NCBI RefSeq assembly: GCF_022898935.1
Contig: NZ_JALIRP010000004.1
Span: 1-64,000, forward strand
Reading direction: 5' to 3'
DNA length: 64,000 bases
Source of the DNA: Paenibacillus mangrovi
GTDB lineage: Bacteria > Bacillota > Bacilli > Paenibacillales > Paenibacillaceae
Positions within the stretch are counted from its first letter, which is position 1, and every line of letters begins with the position of its first letter. Below the pieces are notes generated by a model. It made no database searches, was not told where the DNA came from, and was given only the letters and a program-made list of their open reading frames with translations. A program made the position numbers and the translations under genes. Of the stretch, positions 54,044-62,914 are shown piece by piece.

Positions 54044-55219
54044 TTATAAGGAGCTGAACACGATATTGCGCAGCTTGCGCGTAATCGTCATCGTGCCGGC
54101 ATCTTTTTTCTGGATCATAAATAGGATCGTCATACGGTCTTGAGGACTGTTGCAGAAGTAAGCCCCAAGCCAGCCATCCCAGCCGTATTCGCCTTGGATG
54201 CCGATAAAGCCGCCTTTACCGGGGTCGGTCATAATGCGCATTTGGTTGCCATAGCTATGGCCGCGCAATGTATGCCACGTATCGAAGCCTTTTTGCTGCC
54301 AATCGGTTAACGTAGCCGAAGTCAAAAATTGAATCGTTCTAGGCTTCAACAGTTGAACACCATTTAAGCTGCCTTGATTTATCAGCATCGTAGTAAATTT
54401 AGCGGCATCGTCAATCGTGGACGCTAGACCTGCTCCGCCAGACTCGAATGCCGGATCCCGATCCATCTGATGGCCGATGCCAAGATGGCTTTCCGCGTAC
54501 AGCTTCAAGCCGCCCTCGTTATCATCCTGATAGGTTTTCGCAAGGCGGACTCTTTTTTCTTCAGACAGCCAGAAACCGGTATCTTTCATTTTGAGCGGCT
54601 CGAATATTTCTTTTTTCAAAAATTGCCCGTACCGCATGCCGCTGACCGCTTCCACAATCGCACCAAGAACGTCGGCCGACGTTCCGTACTGCCAAGACGA
54701 TCCCGGTTCGAACGAAAGGGGGCCTTGGCCCAGGCGGTTTGCGAATTCCATTGTGCTCATTGGGTTATCACTGTACAACCGGCTGCCCATTTCCTGGAAC
54801 AATGTTTCCGTTTGCTGCCCGGCCTTATTGGTTCCGCCATATACCAACCCTGATGTCATGTTCAGCAAATCGTGAATGTTGACTTCCCGGCCGGTAGGCA
54901 CCAGTTCTCCATTTTTTTCGACCCGTTGGTTTTTGAAACCCGGAATATAGCGGCTTACAGGATCGAACAGATCGATATCCCCACGTTCCAACAGCATCAT
55001 GACGGAAGTGGCGGTAATCGGCTTCGTCATCGAATATAAACGGAAAATGGAATCCCTTGCAATAGGGCGTCCCGACTCGATGTCGGCCAAGCCGTCTTCA
55101 TGGTAAAAAACTTCGTTGCCGTCCTTGATCACCATGAAATTCGCGCCGGCGATTTCCTTGTTGTCAATACTTGCCATCAGCGTTTTTTTTAATTGGTTGG
55201 TTATGTATGGCTCCAGCAT
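54044..55219 (-). CDS. Beta-lactamase-family serine hydrolase (class C-like esterase)
   Basis: A 391-residue cytoplasmic enzyme of the class C beta-lactamase/DD-peptidase fold, close to family VIII esterases. Ser63 and Lys66 in LYSMTKP form the SxxK motif, and Tyr178 in WQYGTSADVLG takes the YxN place. A GGWG-like turn is near the end (EYGWDGWLG). No signal peptide, unlike periplasm-facing beta-lactamases, so ester hydrolysis is more likely than drug resistance. The ATG follows AAGGAG at longish spacing. Monocistronic. Confidence 0.85.
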   Translation of the reverse strand: MLEPYITNQLKKTLMASIDNKEIAGANFMVIKDGNEVFYHEDGLADIESGRPIARDSIFRLYSMTKPITATSVMMLLERGDIDLFDPVSRYIPGFKNQRVEKNGELVPTGREVNIHDLLNMTSGLVYGGTNKAGQQTETLFQEMGSRLYSDNPMSTMEFANRLGQGPLSFEPGSSWQYGTSADVLGAIVEAVSGMRYGQFLKKEIFEPLKMKDTGFWLSEEKRVRLAKTYQDDNEGGLKLYAESHLGIGHQMDRDPAFESGGAGLASTIDDAAKFTTMLINQGSLNGVQLLKPRTIQFLTSATLTDWQQKGFDTWHTLRGHSYGNQMRIMTDPGKGGFIGIQGEYGWDGWLGAYFCNSPQDRMTILFMIQKKDAGTMTITRKLRNIVFSSL

Positions 55220-55664
55220 GTTTGTTATGACTCCTTCACGAATAAGTTCTCTTAAACTAAAGCAGATATTAACAATACTCTATAGAAAATAGTAAGCGTT
55301 TTGGGACCGGTTGTATAGAGATATATTCGTTGAACCTTCAATGGGAGGAATATTTCGGGGAATGGCTTCCAGAGCCTTTCCTCACGTTGAACGACGATTC
55401 AATGGAAACATTTTGAGCTGCCGCAAACTGTTCAGCCACGCAAGTGTTGATTTCGTTTTTCTCCAAGAAAACGGAGTGTCCGGCGTGCCGGGGAACCGGG
55501 GAACCGGGATAAGCAAAGGCATATAGTTCTAGGAAATATACTCCATAATATCAGTCTTAAGTCGGAGGTGAACGATGATGAGATCGGTATAATTAGGAAA
55601 GGGAAGGAGAGTCATATCAATACTAAAGATGGCATCTTTATATAGAAAATGGAGGTTGAAAAGA
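55220..55664. other. Gene-free stretch between divergent genes
   Basis: The upstream regions of the divergent hydrolase and MFS genes. A 71-codon frame at 55311-55526 has no ribosome site and no recognisable product. No clear operator was found. Confidence 0.4.
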
Positions 55665-56915
55665 TTGAATAAGCCTGAAAAACGTGCTACTGCACCAAGC
55701 CTTCTTAGCAATCGTTTTCTGCAGACGATATTATTTTCAAATGTGCTCCTACAGATCGGCATTTGGGTACGTAATTTCGCAATTCTTCTGTACGTTGCCG
55801 ATAGAACAAACAATGATCCATACGCCATTTCGCTAATCAGTGTGGCAGAATTTGCGCCAATTTTTGTTTTTTCGTTCATTGGGGGTACATTTGCCGACCG
55901 TTGGCGGCCTAAGCGAACGATGATCTGGTGCGATGTATTATCCGCGGTATCGGTATTCGCCGTTCTTCTAACCATACATTTCGGTTCTTGGCATTCCGTC
56001 TACCTTGTCGCATTCATCTCAGCTATTCTTTCGCAGTTCTCGCAGCCTTCAGGCATGCGATTGTTTAAGTATCATGTATCTGAAGATCAGCTGCAGCAAG
56101 GGATGGCTCTATTCCAATCCCTGATGGCTATCTTCATGGTACTTGGCCCAATGCTTGGAACCTTCGTTTACAGCACATTTGGCCTTGAAATATCGATTGC
56201 TATCATGGGCGTCGTTTTTCTTCTTTCCGCTCTCGTCCTTATTCGTTTACCTGAGGATAATATGGAATCTCAAACGGTCGCCGCAAAAGGGCAGTTCCGT
56301 AAAGATTTCATTGAAGGTTTCCGCTTTGTTTGGCAAAGCCAAGTGCTGCGTATGCTCGGACTCGCGTTTATTCTTGCTGGACTCGCTGTTGGCGTAGCCC
56401 AAGCTCTCAACCTGTTTATCGTAACGGAGCGGCTAGGCAAGAGTAAAGAGTTCCTGCAATACCTGTTGATGGTGAATGGCGTAGCCATGCTGATCGGTGG
56501 TGGAATCGTTGCCGCCTTTGCGAAGCGGGTTCCACCTCAGATTCTTCTTGCAATCGGCATGCTGGCAGGCGCAGTCTGCACAGCAATTGTCGGGTATTCG
56601 ACGAGCGTTCCGGTCACGCTGACCGTTCAATTTCTAAATGGGCTTGTTTTCCCTTGTATTCATATCGGGATCAGCACAATGATCCTGAAATGGTCCCATG
56701 CTTCCATTGTTGGCCGGGTGAATGGGGTTCTAAATCCGATGTTCGTTGGCATGATGGTCATTTCCATGTCTTTCGCTGGCGCGTTAAAGGACTCCTTATC
56801 GCTAAGTACCATCTATAGCGGAGCAGGATTGTTATTTCTTATTGGCGCACTCGCCATGGTGCCGATCATGAACCAAAAAGCGCCGGATAGCGCACCTACT
56901 GTACAAGAGATGTAA
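55665..56915 (+). CDS. MFS transporter, macrolide-efflux (MefA-like) type
   Basis: A 416-residue inner-membrane exporter with 12 predicted helices, in the MFS_3/MefA-like group. Motif A-like FSFIGGTFADRWRPKRTM is between helices 2 and 3, and the helix-4/5 region reads SQFSQPSGMRLFKYHV. The TTG at 55665 follows GGAGG at ten bases; an earlier frame start at 55629 has no site. The substrate may be a macrolide or other hydrophobic drug. Monocistronic. Confidence 0.85.
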   Translation: MNKPEKRATAPSLLSNRFLQTILFSNVLLQIGIWVRNFAILLYVADRTNNDPYAISLISVAEFAPIFVFSFIGGTFADRWRPKRTMIWCDVLSAVSVFAVLLTIHFGSWHSVYLVAFISAILSQFSQPSGMRLFKYHVSEDQLQQGMALFQSLMAIFMVLGPMLGTFVYSTFGLEISIAIMGVVFLLSALVLIRLPEDNMESQTVAAKGQFRKDFIEGFRFVWQSQVLRMLGLAFILAGLAVGVAQALNLFIVTERLGKSKEFLQYLLMVNGVAMLIGGGIVAAFAKRVPPQILLAIGMLAGAVCTAIVGYSTSVPVTLTVQFLNGLVFPCIHIGISTMILKWSHASIVGRVNGVLNPMFVGMMVISMSFAGALKDSLSLSTIYSGAGLLFLIGALAMVPIMNQKAPDSAPTVQEM

Positions 56916-56943
56916 CGTTGTGATAATTATAAGGATTTAATTT

Positions 56944-56981
56944 AGAAGAACCGGCTACGAAAAAAGTAGTCGGTTCTTCTT
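56944..56981 (+). terminator. Terminator of the MFS gene
   Basis: AGAAGAACCGGCTAC pairs with GTAGTCGGTTCTTCT around GAAAAAA. The tail is TATGG, so the T run is short. Confidence 0.7.
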
Positions 56982-57163
56982 ATGGTAACTGAGGCGAAAT
57001 TTTGCTGCAGTAACGGATAAAGAACTCGCAAATGCCATTCGCCTAATCAATAATCGGCCTAGTAAATGTCTGGACACATAAAGAATGGCTAAACTGTAAG
57101 TTATGGCGGTTGAAATTACGCTACATTATATGCATCGGTTATTCAAAACGCTACAAAATAGAT

Positions 57164-57193
57164 AAACCCTGCCAGCATAGGCCAGCAGGGTTT
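57164..57193 (-). terminator. Terminator of the YjcZ gene
   Basis: AAACCCTGC and GCAGGGTTT pair around an imperfect inner stem. On the minus strand it follows the YjcZ stop by about 40 bases and has a T-rich tail. The 180 bases between it and the MFS terminator hold nothing recognisable. Confidence 0.65.
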
Positions 57194-57233
57194 AAAAAAC
57201 AATATTCAGTCCATTTACACGATAAAATTTTAC

Positions 57234-57350
57234 TTACCAGCAAAAAGCGCTAAGAATGATAACCAGCAAAATGAAGAGAACCAGAATCGCTCCCATATTT
57301 GTGCCTAAACCACCATAACCATAACCTACTCCACCTACAACTCCGCTCAT
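57234..57350 (-). CDS. YjcZ-family sporulation peptide
   Basis: A 38-residue peptide: a Gly/Tyr-rich start MSGVVGGVGYGYGGLG, then one membrane helix AILVLFILLVIILSAFCW. This is the standard build of YjcZ-type small sporulation proteins in Bacillales. The ATG at 57350 follows GGAGGGG at six bases. Typically transcribed late in sporulation in the mother cell or forespore, and membrane located. Confidence 0.9.
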   Translation of the reverse strand: MSGVVGGVGYGYGGLGTNMGAILVLFILLVIILSAFCW

Positions 57351-57452
57351 CCCTTACCCCTCCATAAATTAATTTGAATTACATTGTATTTTATGGATTA
57401 ATCAAAATTTGGTAAGGGCATATCGGTAAAAAATGGAATAGTTGTACTTGAT

Positions 57453-57955
57453 TTATTTACACAATACATAAACCCCAACGACCGGATTAGCCACATCCCT
57501 ATAGCCGTGCTGAACATCGGGCATCTCCTGCCCCTTGTAATGCTCCAGCCAGTACCAAACCAATGGCCAAGAAAGGCTTTGCAAAAGCATCGATTCGAAG
57601 CGCAGTAGTAACCATACTGATAGCATTGGGTTCATCAATAAACCAAGTCGCAGCCATAGGGGAGAAAATAAAAAAGAAGGACACCCACAAAGGACATAAA
57701 TGCTAGCTGCAACAGCCAAACTAGACCCCGGCATATAAGAGAAGATTTCTATATTTCCTGCAATCGTAGGTGCTGCTTATACTTCAGTGCCGACACGGAC
57801 TATGAGGCCAAAATATAGTACTTGACCAAAGCGCATAGAAATTAAGCTCGATTGTCTTGCAATCGCCTTTGCTTTATCTAAATCTCCCGCCAACCAATGC
57901 ACAAAATATCCCTGTCCTTTGGGTCTGCCTATTTCTTCCTTAGACTAGGCGGTCA
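57453..57955 (-). pseudogene. MATE efflux transporter remnant
   Basis: The minus strand reads LDKAKAIARQSSLISMRFGQ, LYFGLIVRVGTEV, a stop, then TIAGNIEIFSYMPGSSLAVAA, and in another frame SFFFIFSPMAATWFIDEPNA and LAIGLVLAGALQGAGDARC. These are pieces of a MATE-type Na/drug antiporter with at least one stop and one frameshift. A partial frame 57453-57734 covers the middle. Full MATE proteins have about 450 residues. Confidence 0.7.
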
Positions 57956-58018
57956 CATAAGTACGCTATGCATCATTTACATATGTTGAATAAAAATGAT
58001 AAATTCCGGGGTGATACA

Positions 58019-58207
58019 GTGGCAAAAGTCAAGAGAAATGTTTCTTCAATTGAGGAATTATCTTCTTTGGAATTAGCTAAAATCGGACTAACATTCGCCG
58101 TGATCGGAGATATATTCGGTTATATTTCAATCATCAAAGCGGAAAGGGAAGAGGAAACCCGTTCTGCAGAGTCGAGTAAGCTAAATGCTGATGTCGTGAG
58201 TGATTGA
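58019..58207 (+). CDS. Small hypothetical protein with one hydrophobic segment
   Basis: A 62-residue protein: a polar start (MAKVKRNVSS), a single hydrophobic stretch AKIGLTFAVIGDIFGYISII and a charged tail. I do not recognise a family. The GTG at 58019 follows GGGGTGAT; an in-frame ATG at 57968 has no site. A hairpin TTGCCCCTATT/AATAGGGGCAA (58217-58242, perfect 11 bp) ends it. Confidence 0.6.
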   Translation: MAKVKRNVSSIEELSSLELAKIGLTFAVIGDIFGYISIIKAEREEETRSAESSKLNADVVSD

Positions 58208-58216
58208 ATGAAACAC

Positions 58217-58242
58217 TTGCCCCTATTGCCTAATAGGGGCAA
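58217..58242. terminator. Perfect 11-bp hairpin after the small gene
   Basis: TTGCCCCTATT and AATAGGGGCAA around GCCT. No T run follows. Confidence 0.55.
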
Positions 58243-58289
58243 CCAGACACAACAATGATCTTTTCATAGAAGAGATGAGATTGGGGAGA

Positions 58290-58313
58290 GCTAACGGGTC
58301 ACGAGAGTATATA
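58290..58313 (+). repeat. Isolated left arm of the compound repeat
   Basis: GCTAACGGGTCACGAGAG is a left arm with two or three changes. It stands 33 kb from the main repeat zone and has no hairpin or right arm. Confidence 0.55.
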
Positions 58314-58380
58314 AACCAGCTTGTAATTGTGAAATCCTCAACTTTGCGCTTGATTTTACTAAGTAGATGATTATAATTAT

Positions 58381-58400
58381 GTTTAAATGATTAAACGAAT
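58381..58400. promoter_or_regulatory. Candidate ArsR operator, own gene
   Basis: GTTTAA ATGA TTAAAC (58381-58396) is a perfect dyad just before the arsR ribosome site. Its TTAAACGAAT end is repeated at 58808-58817 before the next gene. Confidence 0.6.
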
Positions 58401-58420
58401 GAACGGAAAGGGAGGATCCT

Positions 58421-58759
58421 ATGAGCCAGAGAACCGAGCATGTCCTGCAACAATTTAAAGAGTGCATCCCACTGTTGGAAGTGCTGACCGATGAAAACCG
58501 TCAAGCTATAATTTTGCTGCTGGCACAGAACAAATCGGGACTTAACGTTAATTCGATATCAGGCCATATAAGTTTATCCAGACCGGCTGTCTCCCATCAT
58601 TTGAAGGTGTTAAAACAGTCTGGTTATATTAAATCCGAAAAAAAAGGCGTAGAAAATTATTATGTATTGACTGTCCGTAAACCGCTTGAACAACTCAAAT
58701 CATTAATTACTTCCGTTGAAGCCGAGTGCGATGGGCCTCAGGGACTATCAAAAGACTAA
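58421..58759 (+). CDS. ArsR-family regulator
   Basis: A 112-residue winged-helix repressor. The recognition helix region is VNSISGHISLSRPAVSHHLKVLKQSGYI and the wing is KKGVENYYVL. It lacks the metal-binding cysteine pair of ArsR/SmtB, so it probably senses a non-metal signal. The ATG follows GGGAGGATCC. Together with the oxidoreductase downstream it forms a unit with matching operators in front of both genes. Confidence 0.88.
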   Translation: MSQRTEHVLQQFKECIPLLEVLTDENRQAIILLLAQNKSGLNVNSISGHISLSRPAVSHHLKVLKQSGYIKSEKKGVENYYVLTVRKPLEQLKSLITSVEAECDGPQGLSKD

Positions 58760-58800
58760 AGGGGAGTAATGCAGTGCAAATTTATTTTGTACAATTGGTT

Positions 58801-58818
58801 TATTTGTTTAAACGAATA
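58801..58818. promoter_or_regulatory. Candidate ArsR operator, oxidoreductase gene
   Basis: TATTTGTTTAAACGAATA is an 18-bp palindrome with one mismatched pair. It shares TTAAACGAAT with the site at 58381. It lies 23 bases upstream of the oxidoreductase start. Confidence 0.62.
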
Positions 58819-58840
58819 ATCATAGTTGAGGTGATTTTAA

Positions 58841-59842
58841 ATGAAGACCGTAATCATTGAGAAATACGGGAAAAATGTTCCATTAGTTATGACAAATCAA
58901 CCAATGCCTAATATCGGAGAACAGGATGTGCTGGTGGAAATTCATGCAGCCAGCTTAAATCCGATTGACTTTAAAATTAAGGAAGGTAAAATGAAATTTC
59001 TGTTGAATTATAGGTTTCCTCTAATCTTGGGAAATGATTTCTCCGGCGTTGTCGTCAAGGTTGGCGCACGGGTGAATACATTTAAACCCGGAGATGAAGT
59101 TTATGGGAGACCCCGCAAAAACCGGATCGGAACATTAGCCGAATTTATTGCTGTCCATGAAGAAGATATTTGGCTGAAACCGCAGAATCTAACCTTTGAA
59201 GAAGCGGCATCGATACCGCTAGTTGGACTTACGACTTACCAAGCTTTTGTTGATATTTTAAATCTTCAAAAAGGCCAAAAAATCTTGATTCACGCAGGTT
59301 CGGGAGGCGTAGGTACCTTCGCCATACAACTGGCCAAGCTGATGGGCGTTTTTGTTGCCACAACAGCAAGCGATAAAGGCCATGAATTAGTCAAATCCTT
59401 GGGGGCCGATCTAATTATTAATTATAAAACAGAGAATTTTGAAGAAATGCTTACCAGATATGACGCTGTTTTTGATACCTTAGGAGGAGAAGTCTTGGAA
59501 AAATCATTCCGCATATTGAAGCCAGGCGGACAAATTGTATCCATCTCCGACATGCCTAACGCCAGTTTTGGAAAAGAAGCAAAATTGGGTTGGATGAAAA
59601 CGGCGATTTTGTCCATCGCGAGCCGTAAGATCAAAGCTCTAGAGAAGAAGAGCCAAGTGAGGTATCACTTCCTTTTTATGAAACCGAGCGGAGCACAATT
59701 GAAGGTTTTAAAGGAATTTATTGAAGAAGGTCGCATTAAGCCCGTTATTGATAAAGTGTATCAATTGAAAGATGCTGGACAAGCTTTTCATTATCTGGAA
59801 AGCGGAAGATCCAAAGGAAAGGTAGTCATTAGAATAAAGTAA
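58841..59842 (+). CDS. Zinc-independent quinone-type NAD(P)H oxidoreductase (MDR family)
   Basis: A 333-residue cytoplasmic medium-chain dehydrogenase/reductase. GroES-like N-terminal domain (1-125) with PLILGNDFSGVV. The Rossmann domain has ILIHAGSGGVGTFAIQLAKLMG as the nucleotide-binding loop. The catalytic zinc ligands of alcohol dehydrogenases are absent, so it is likely a quinone or enone reductase. The ATG follows GAGGTGAT. The upstream ArsR gene and paired operators suggest induction by a reactive compound. Confidence 0.9.
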   Translation: MKTVIIEKYGKNVPLVMTNQPMPNIGEQDVLVEIHAASLNPIDFKIKEGKMKFLLNYRFPLILGNDFSGVVVKVGARVNTFKPGDEVYGRPRKNRIGTLAEFIAVHEEDIWLKPQNLTFEEAASIPLVGLTTYQAFVDILNLQKGQKILIHAGSGGVGTFAIQLAKLMGVFVATTASDKGHELVKSLGADLIINYKTENFEEMLTRYDAVFDTLGGEVLEKSFRILKPGGQIVSISDMPNASFGKEAKLGWMKTAILSIASRKIKALEKKSQVRYHFLFMKPSGAQLKVLKEFIEEGRIKPVIDKVYQLKDAGQAFHYLESGRSKGKVVIRIK

Positions 59843-59889
59843 CTTAAGGAAAAAAATCCAATTACAAGGTGACGAGAATATATATGCTT

Positions 59890-59920
59890 AAAAGTCGCGT
59901 AGTTGCGGCTTTTTTTTATT
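59890..59920 (+). terminator. Terminator of the oxidoreductase gene
   Basis: AAAAGTCGC pairs with GCGGCTTTT (one G-T wobble), followed by a long T run. Confidence 0.75.
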
Positions 59921-60016
59921 AAATAAGAATGTTTATCCGTTATTTTAATGGAAAGTGTCACGTTTTACTCTCCGGAAACGTCTTGTTCGTAAACAATATG
60001 AGGTGAGGTGGCCAAC

Positions 60017-61333
60017 ATGGGACATTACGATGTCGCCGTCATCGGCGGCGGACTTACCGGATTAACCGCATCGATTTATTTGGCAAGGGCAGGCCTATCG
60101 GTAATTGTGTTGGAAAAGGCAAATCAGCTTGGCGGCCGTGCGCTTTCCATCAACAAAAGCGGGACATTGCTTAATCTGGGCGTGCATGCGTTTTATCAAG
60201 ACGGGGCAGCGGAGACGATTTTGCGCGAATTGGGTGTGAAGCTAAAAGGCGCTAACCCGCCTGCCTCGGCGGGAGCGATGTGGAAGGAGCGGGTTAACAC
60301 ATTCCCGTCCAAACCATTACAACTGATCGCATCCACACTGTTTTCATTTTCGGAAAAGATGGAGCTTACCCGGTTAATGCTCAAGCTCGGCAAGATCGAT
60401 CCGAGTCGAATCGAACGAATCAGTCTAAAAGAGTGGGCAGAACGGGAAATTCGGCATCCGAAGCTGAGGCATGTTGTATATTCGGTGAGTCGGGCGAACT
60501 CTTTCGTTCCTCACCCGGAGCTTCTTCTTGCGGGTCCAGCTGTGCGGCAGCTTCAAAGAACGTTTGGCGGAAAAGCCTTCTATATTGATGGGGGATGGGG
60601 GACGCTAATCGACGATTTAAGAGGTCAGGCTATCCGCGCAGGCGTCACGATAATGCATCAGAAAAAAGCGGTCGAAGTTGTACATGACGGAACGGTTCGA
60701 TGTATCCGATTTAAAGATGGCGAGCTAATCGACGCTCCTAATGTCGTGATCGCAGCGGGTCCGAAGGAAGCATACGATCTGGTCAAAAACGCAGATAGCA
60801 CATCTCTTGCCAAATGGAAAGATGCCGTAAAACCGATCCGCGCAGCGTGTCTTGATCTCGTCTTGCGCCGACTGCCTGATGGCGGCTCCAATTTTATTGC
60901 TGGATTTTGGCTGGATCAACCGATCTTCTATAACGCACCTTCTACTGTTGCAAAGCTAAGTGAAGATGGCTCTGTCGTCATTCATCTGATCAAACACCTT
61001 GGAATGAATAAAAGTGATCCCGAGATGGACCTGTTGCAGTTGGAAAAAGCAATGGATCTCGTTCAACCCGGCTGGCGGAAAGAGGAAATAGCTAGACAGT
61101 TTTTGCCTAACTTAACAGTCGTTCATGATTTTATCACCGTGGACAGAAATAGCGTTTACCCTGGTCCCTCGGTTCAGGAAATAAATGGACTTTATGTGGC
61201 AGGGGATTGGACTGGGCATGGAGAAGTATTGGCTGATGCATCATTTGCCAGCGCCAAACGAGCGGCGCAAGCCATCATTGCCAACCACTGCTCGTCTGAG
61301 GGGGAGGATTTTGGAGAGGGGAAAGTTATATAA
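60017..61333 (+). CDS. FAD-dependent oxidoreductase, phytoene-desaturase/amine-oxidase type
   Basis: A 438-residue flavoprotein. The FAD motif YDVAVIGGGLTGLTASIYLARAGLSV is near residue 4, then EKANQLGGRALSI (the arginine-containing GG doublet). The C-terminal motif GLYVAGDWTGHGEVLADASFASAKRAAQAI closes the FAD fold. Related to carotenoid desaturases and protoporphyrinogen oxidases; the substrate is unknown. The ATG at 60017 follows GAGGTGG; the GTG at 60008 is too close to it. It overlaps the sigma factor gene by 23 bases, so one operon. Confidence 0.87.
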   Translation: MGHYDVAVIGGGLTGLTASIYLARAGLSVIVLEKANQLGGRALSINKSGTLLNLGVHAFYQDGAAETILRELGVKLKGANPPASAGAMWKERVNTFPSKPLQLIASTLFSFSEKMELTRLMLKLGKIDPSRIERISLKEWAEREIRHPKLRHVVYSVSRANSFVPHPELLLAGPAVRQLQRTFGGKAFYIDGGWGTLIDDLRGQAIRAGVTIMHQKKAVEVVHDGTVRCIRFKDGELIDAPNVVIAAGPKEAYDLVKNADSTSLAKWKDAVKPIRAACLDLVLRRLPDGGSNFIAGFWLDQPIFYNAPSTVAKLSEDGSVVIHLIKHLGMNKSDPEMDLLQLEKAMDLVQPGWRKEEIARQFLPNLTVVHDFITVDRNSVYPGPSVQEINGLYVAGDWTGHGEVLADASFASAKRAAQAIIANHCSSEGEDFGEGKVI

Positions 61334-62186
61334 CGAGCTGAAACCTTTGCTATTGTCATTAGCATATCATACGTTGGGAAGTATCTCAGAAGCGGAAGAT
61401 ATTGTTCACGATGTGTTCCTTTCGTGGGAAGAGAAACCGCCGCAGCAAGTGCGCGATGTCAAAGCCTATTTATGCAAAATGGTTCATAATCGCAGTGTTG
61501 ATTATATTCGATCACCCCGTAGAAACAGGGAAACGTATGTCGGTCCATGGTTGCCGGAGCCCATCGATACAACCTATATTCAAGGGAACGATCCAATGGA
61601 GAGTGTCGTATGGAAAGAAACCCTTTCTACTGCCGGCTTATTATTGCTGCAGCAGCTCTCCGCGACTGAACGGATTGTATTCCTGCTTCATGAAGTGTTT
61701 CATTACCGTTTTGATGAAATAGCCGAGATCGTCGACAAAAGCACAGTGAATTGCCGTCAAATTTTTCGCCGAGCGAAGAAGAGCATCGGTCAATTGCCTG
61801 AACGAAGCCCGGAAGTCAAAGAGAAAAAAACGGCACTGGCTGAACGATTTGCCGAGGCGCTTATGACCGGGAATATTGAGTTACTCGTTGAACTATTATC
61901 GTCGGAGACTGTACTATACCAGGATGGAGGCGGCAAAGTAAAAGCAGCACTCCGTCCGATTATTGGTTCAGACCGAATTATCCGTTTCTTTATCGGAGTT
62001 GCACCCGAGTTTCCGCCTGGATATCGATGTGAAACTTGTGAAATCAACGGTATGCCGGGAATACGGTTCGTAATAGGTGAGATGACTTTTGCAGTGATTA
62101 CATTTCAATATTTGCAGGATCAGCTTTCAAACGTTTATGTTGTGATGAATCCAGACAAGTTGTCCCATTTTAATCGTATGAAGTAA
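61311..62186 (+). CDS. ECF sigma factor with SnoaL-like C-terminal extension
   Basis: A 291-residue sigma factor. Region 2 (about 5-70) has LLSLAYHTLGSISEAEDIVHDVFL. Region 4 (about 115-165) has SATERIVFLLHEVFHYRFDEIAEIV and the HTH. Residues 175-285 form a SnoaL-like extension, the layout of SigJ/ECF41-type factors, where the extension controls activity in place of an anti-sigma protein. The TTG at 61311 follows GGGGGAGG and gives the family N-terminus; the longer frame from 61185 runs through the FAD gene. The overlapping oxidoreductase fits the usual ECF41 pairing with an oxidoreductase. Confidence 0.87.
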   Translation: MERGKLYNELKPLLLSLAYHTLGSISEAEDIVHDVFLSWEEKPPQQVRDVKAYLCKMVHNRSVDYIRSPRRNRETYVGPWLPEPIDTTYIQGNDPMESVVWKETLSTAGLLLLQQLSATERIVFLLHEVFHYRFDEIAEIVDKSTVNCRQIFRRAKKSIGQLPERSPEVKEKKTALAERFAEALMTGNIELLVELLSSETVLYQDGGGKVKAALRPIIGSDRIIRFFIGVAPEFPPGYRCETCEINGMPGIRFVIGEMTFAVITFQYLQDQLSNVYVVMNPDKLSHFNRMK

Positions 62187-62306
62187 AATCCGTGAAGTAT
62201 GGGGGACTTGATATACCCTTCAAAAGTCTGGAAATAGACAGAACCAATGATTGACTTGATTGTAGCACTATTGTAAAATTTTGTTATGTTAATTTTAGGT
62301 AATGCA

Positions 62307-62322
62307 CTTACTTAAAAGTAAG
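62307..62322. promoter_or_regulatory. Candidate HxlR operator, own gene
   Basis: CTTACTT AA AAGTAAG is a perfect dyad overlapping the edge of the hxlR-type gene's ribosome site. The same site occurs at 62803. Confidence 0.68.
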
Positions 62323-62336
62323 GGGATGATTTATCA

Positions 62337-62669
62337 ATGAATCATCAGCGTGAATGTCCAGTTGAGACACTCATACATGTTTTAGGTGGCAAATGGAAGC
62401 CAATGATTTTATGGCATTTGATTGAATCCAAAAAGAGATTCAACGATCTGGAAAAGCTTATACCTGATGTTTCACAAAAAATGCTTTCACAACATCTCCG
62501 AGATTTGGAACGAGAAGGCATAGTCGATAGAACGGTCTACCCTGCGATCCCTCCAAAAGTAGAATATTCTCTTAGTGAATACGGCAGAACATTGATTCCT
62601 GTTGCAGAAGTCATGTGTGCTTGGGGAGAAAATCATAATAAGCGGAAATATGAAGAGTCAGCGTCTTAA
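62337..62669 (+). CDS. HxlR-family regulator
   Basis: A 110-residue winged helix of the HxlR/YodB type: CPVETLIHVLGGKWKPMILWHL, then QKMLSQHLRDLEREGIV and the wing PAIPPKVEYSLSEYG. The early Cys (Cys7) is at the position used for redox or electrophile sensing in YodB-like members. It is followed by a terminator and then by the NmrA-like gene with the same operator. Likely a repressor lifted by thiol-reactive compounds; this is inference from the family. Confidence 0.9.
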   Translation: MNHQRECPVETLIHVLGGKWKPMILWHLIESKKRFNDLEKLIPDVSQKMLSQHLRDLEREGIVDRTVYPAIPPKVEYSLSEYGRTLIPVAEVMCAWGENHNKRKYEESAS

Positions 62670-62713
62670 AGCTGGTTTAATGAACTTGTACACTAATTCA
62701 ATCAACTCAAAAC

Positions 62714-62746
62714 AAAAGCTGCCACGGGATTCCGGGCAGTTTTTGT
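62714..62746 (+). terminator. Terminator of the HxlR gene
   Basis: AAAAGCTGCC and GGGCAGTTTTT pair with a bulge, followed by TTTTG. Confidence 0.65.
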
Positions 62747-62802
62747 TTACCTACAGTCGCACTCCTGATATGAATATAATTATGGTATTCCTTTCTGTCA
62801 TG

Positions 62803-62839
62803 CTTACTTTTAAGTAAGTACCCTACTTTAAAGTGGGTT
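62803..62839. promoter_or_regulatory. Candidate HxlR operator, NmrA-like gene
   Basis: CTTACTT TT AAGTAAG (62803-62818) is a perfect 16-bp palindrome with the same arms as the site at 62307. A further imperfect dyad ACCCTACTTTAAAGTGGGT follows at about 62820-62838. Both lie upstream of the gene at 62915. Confidence 0.68.
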
Positions 62840-62914
62840 CTTAACATCATTTTGAAGCGATGCTAAGCTTGAGTTAACCAAATATTGGGGGCCATTTAAG
62901 AGGAGGAATGAACA

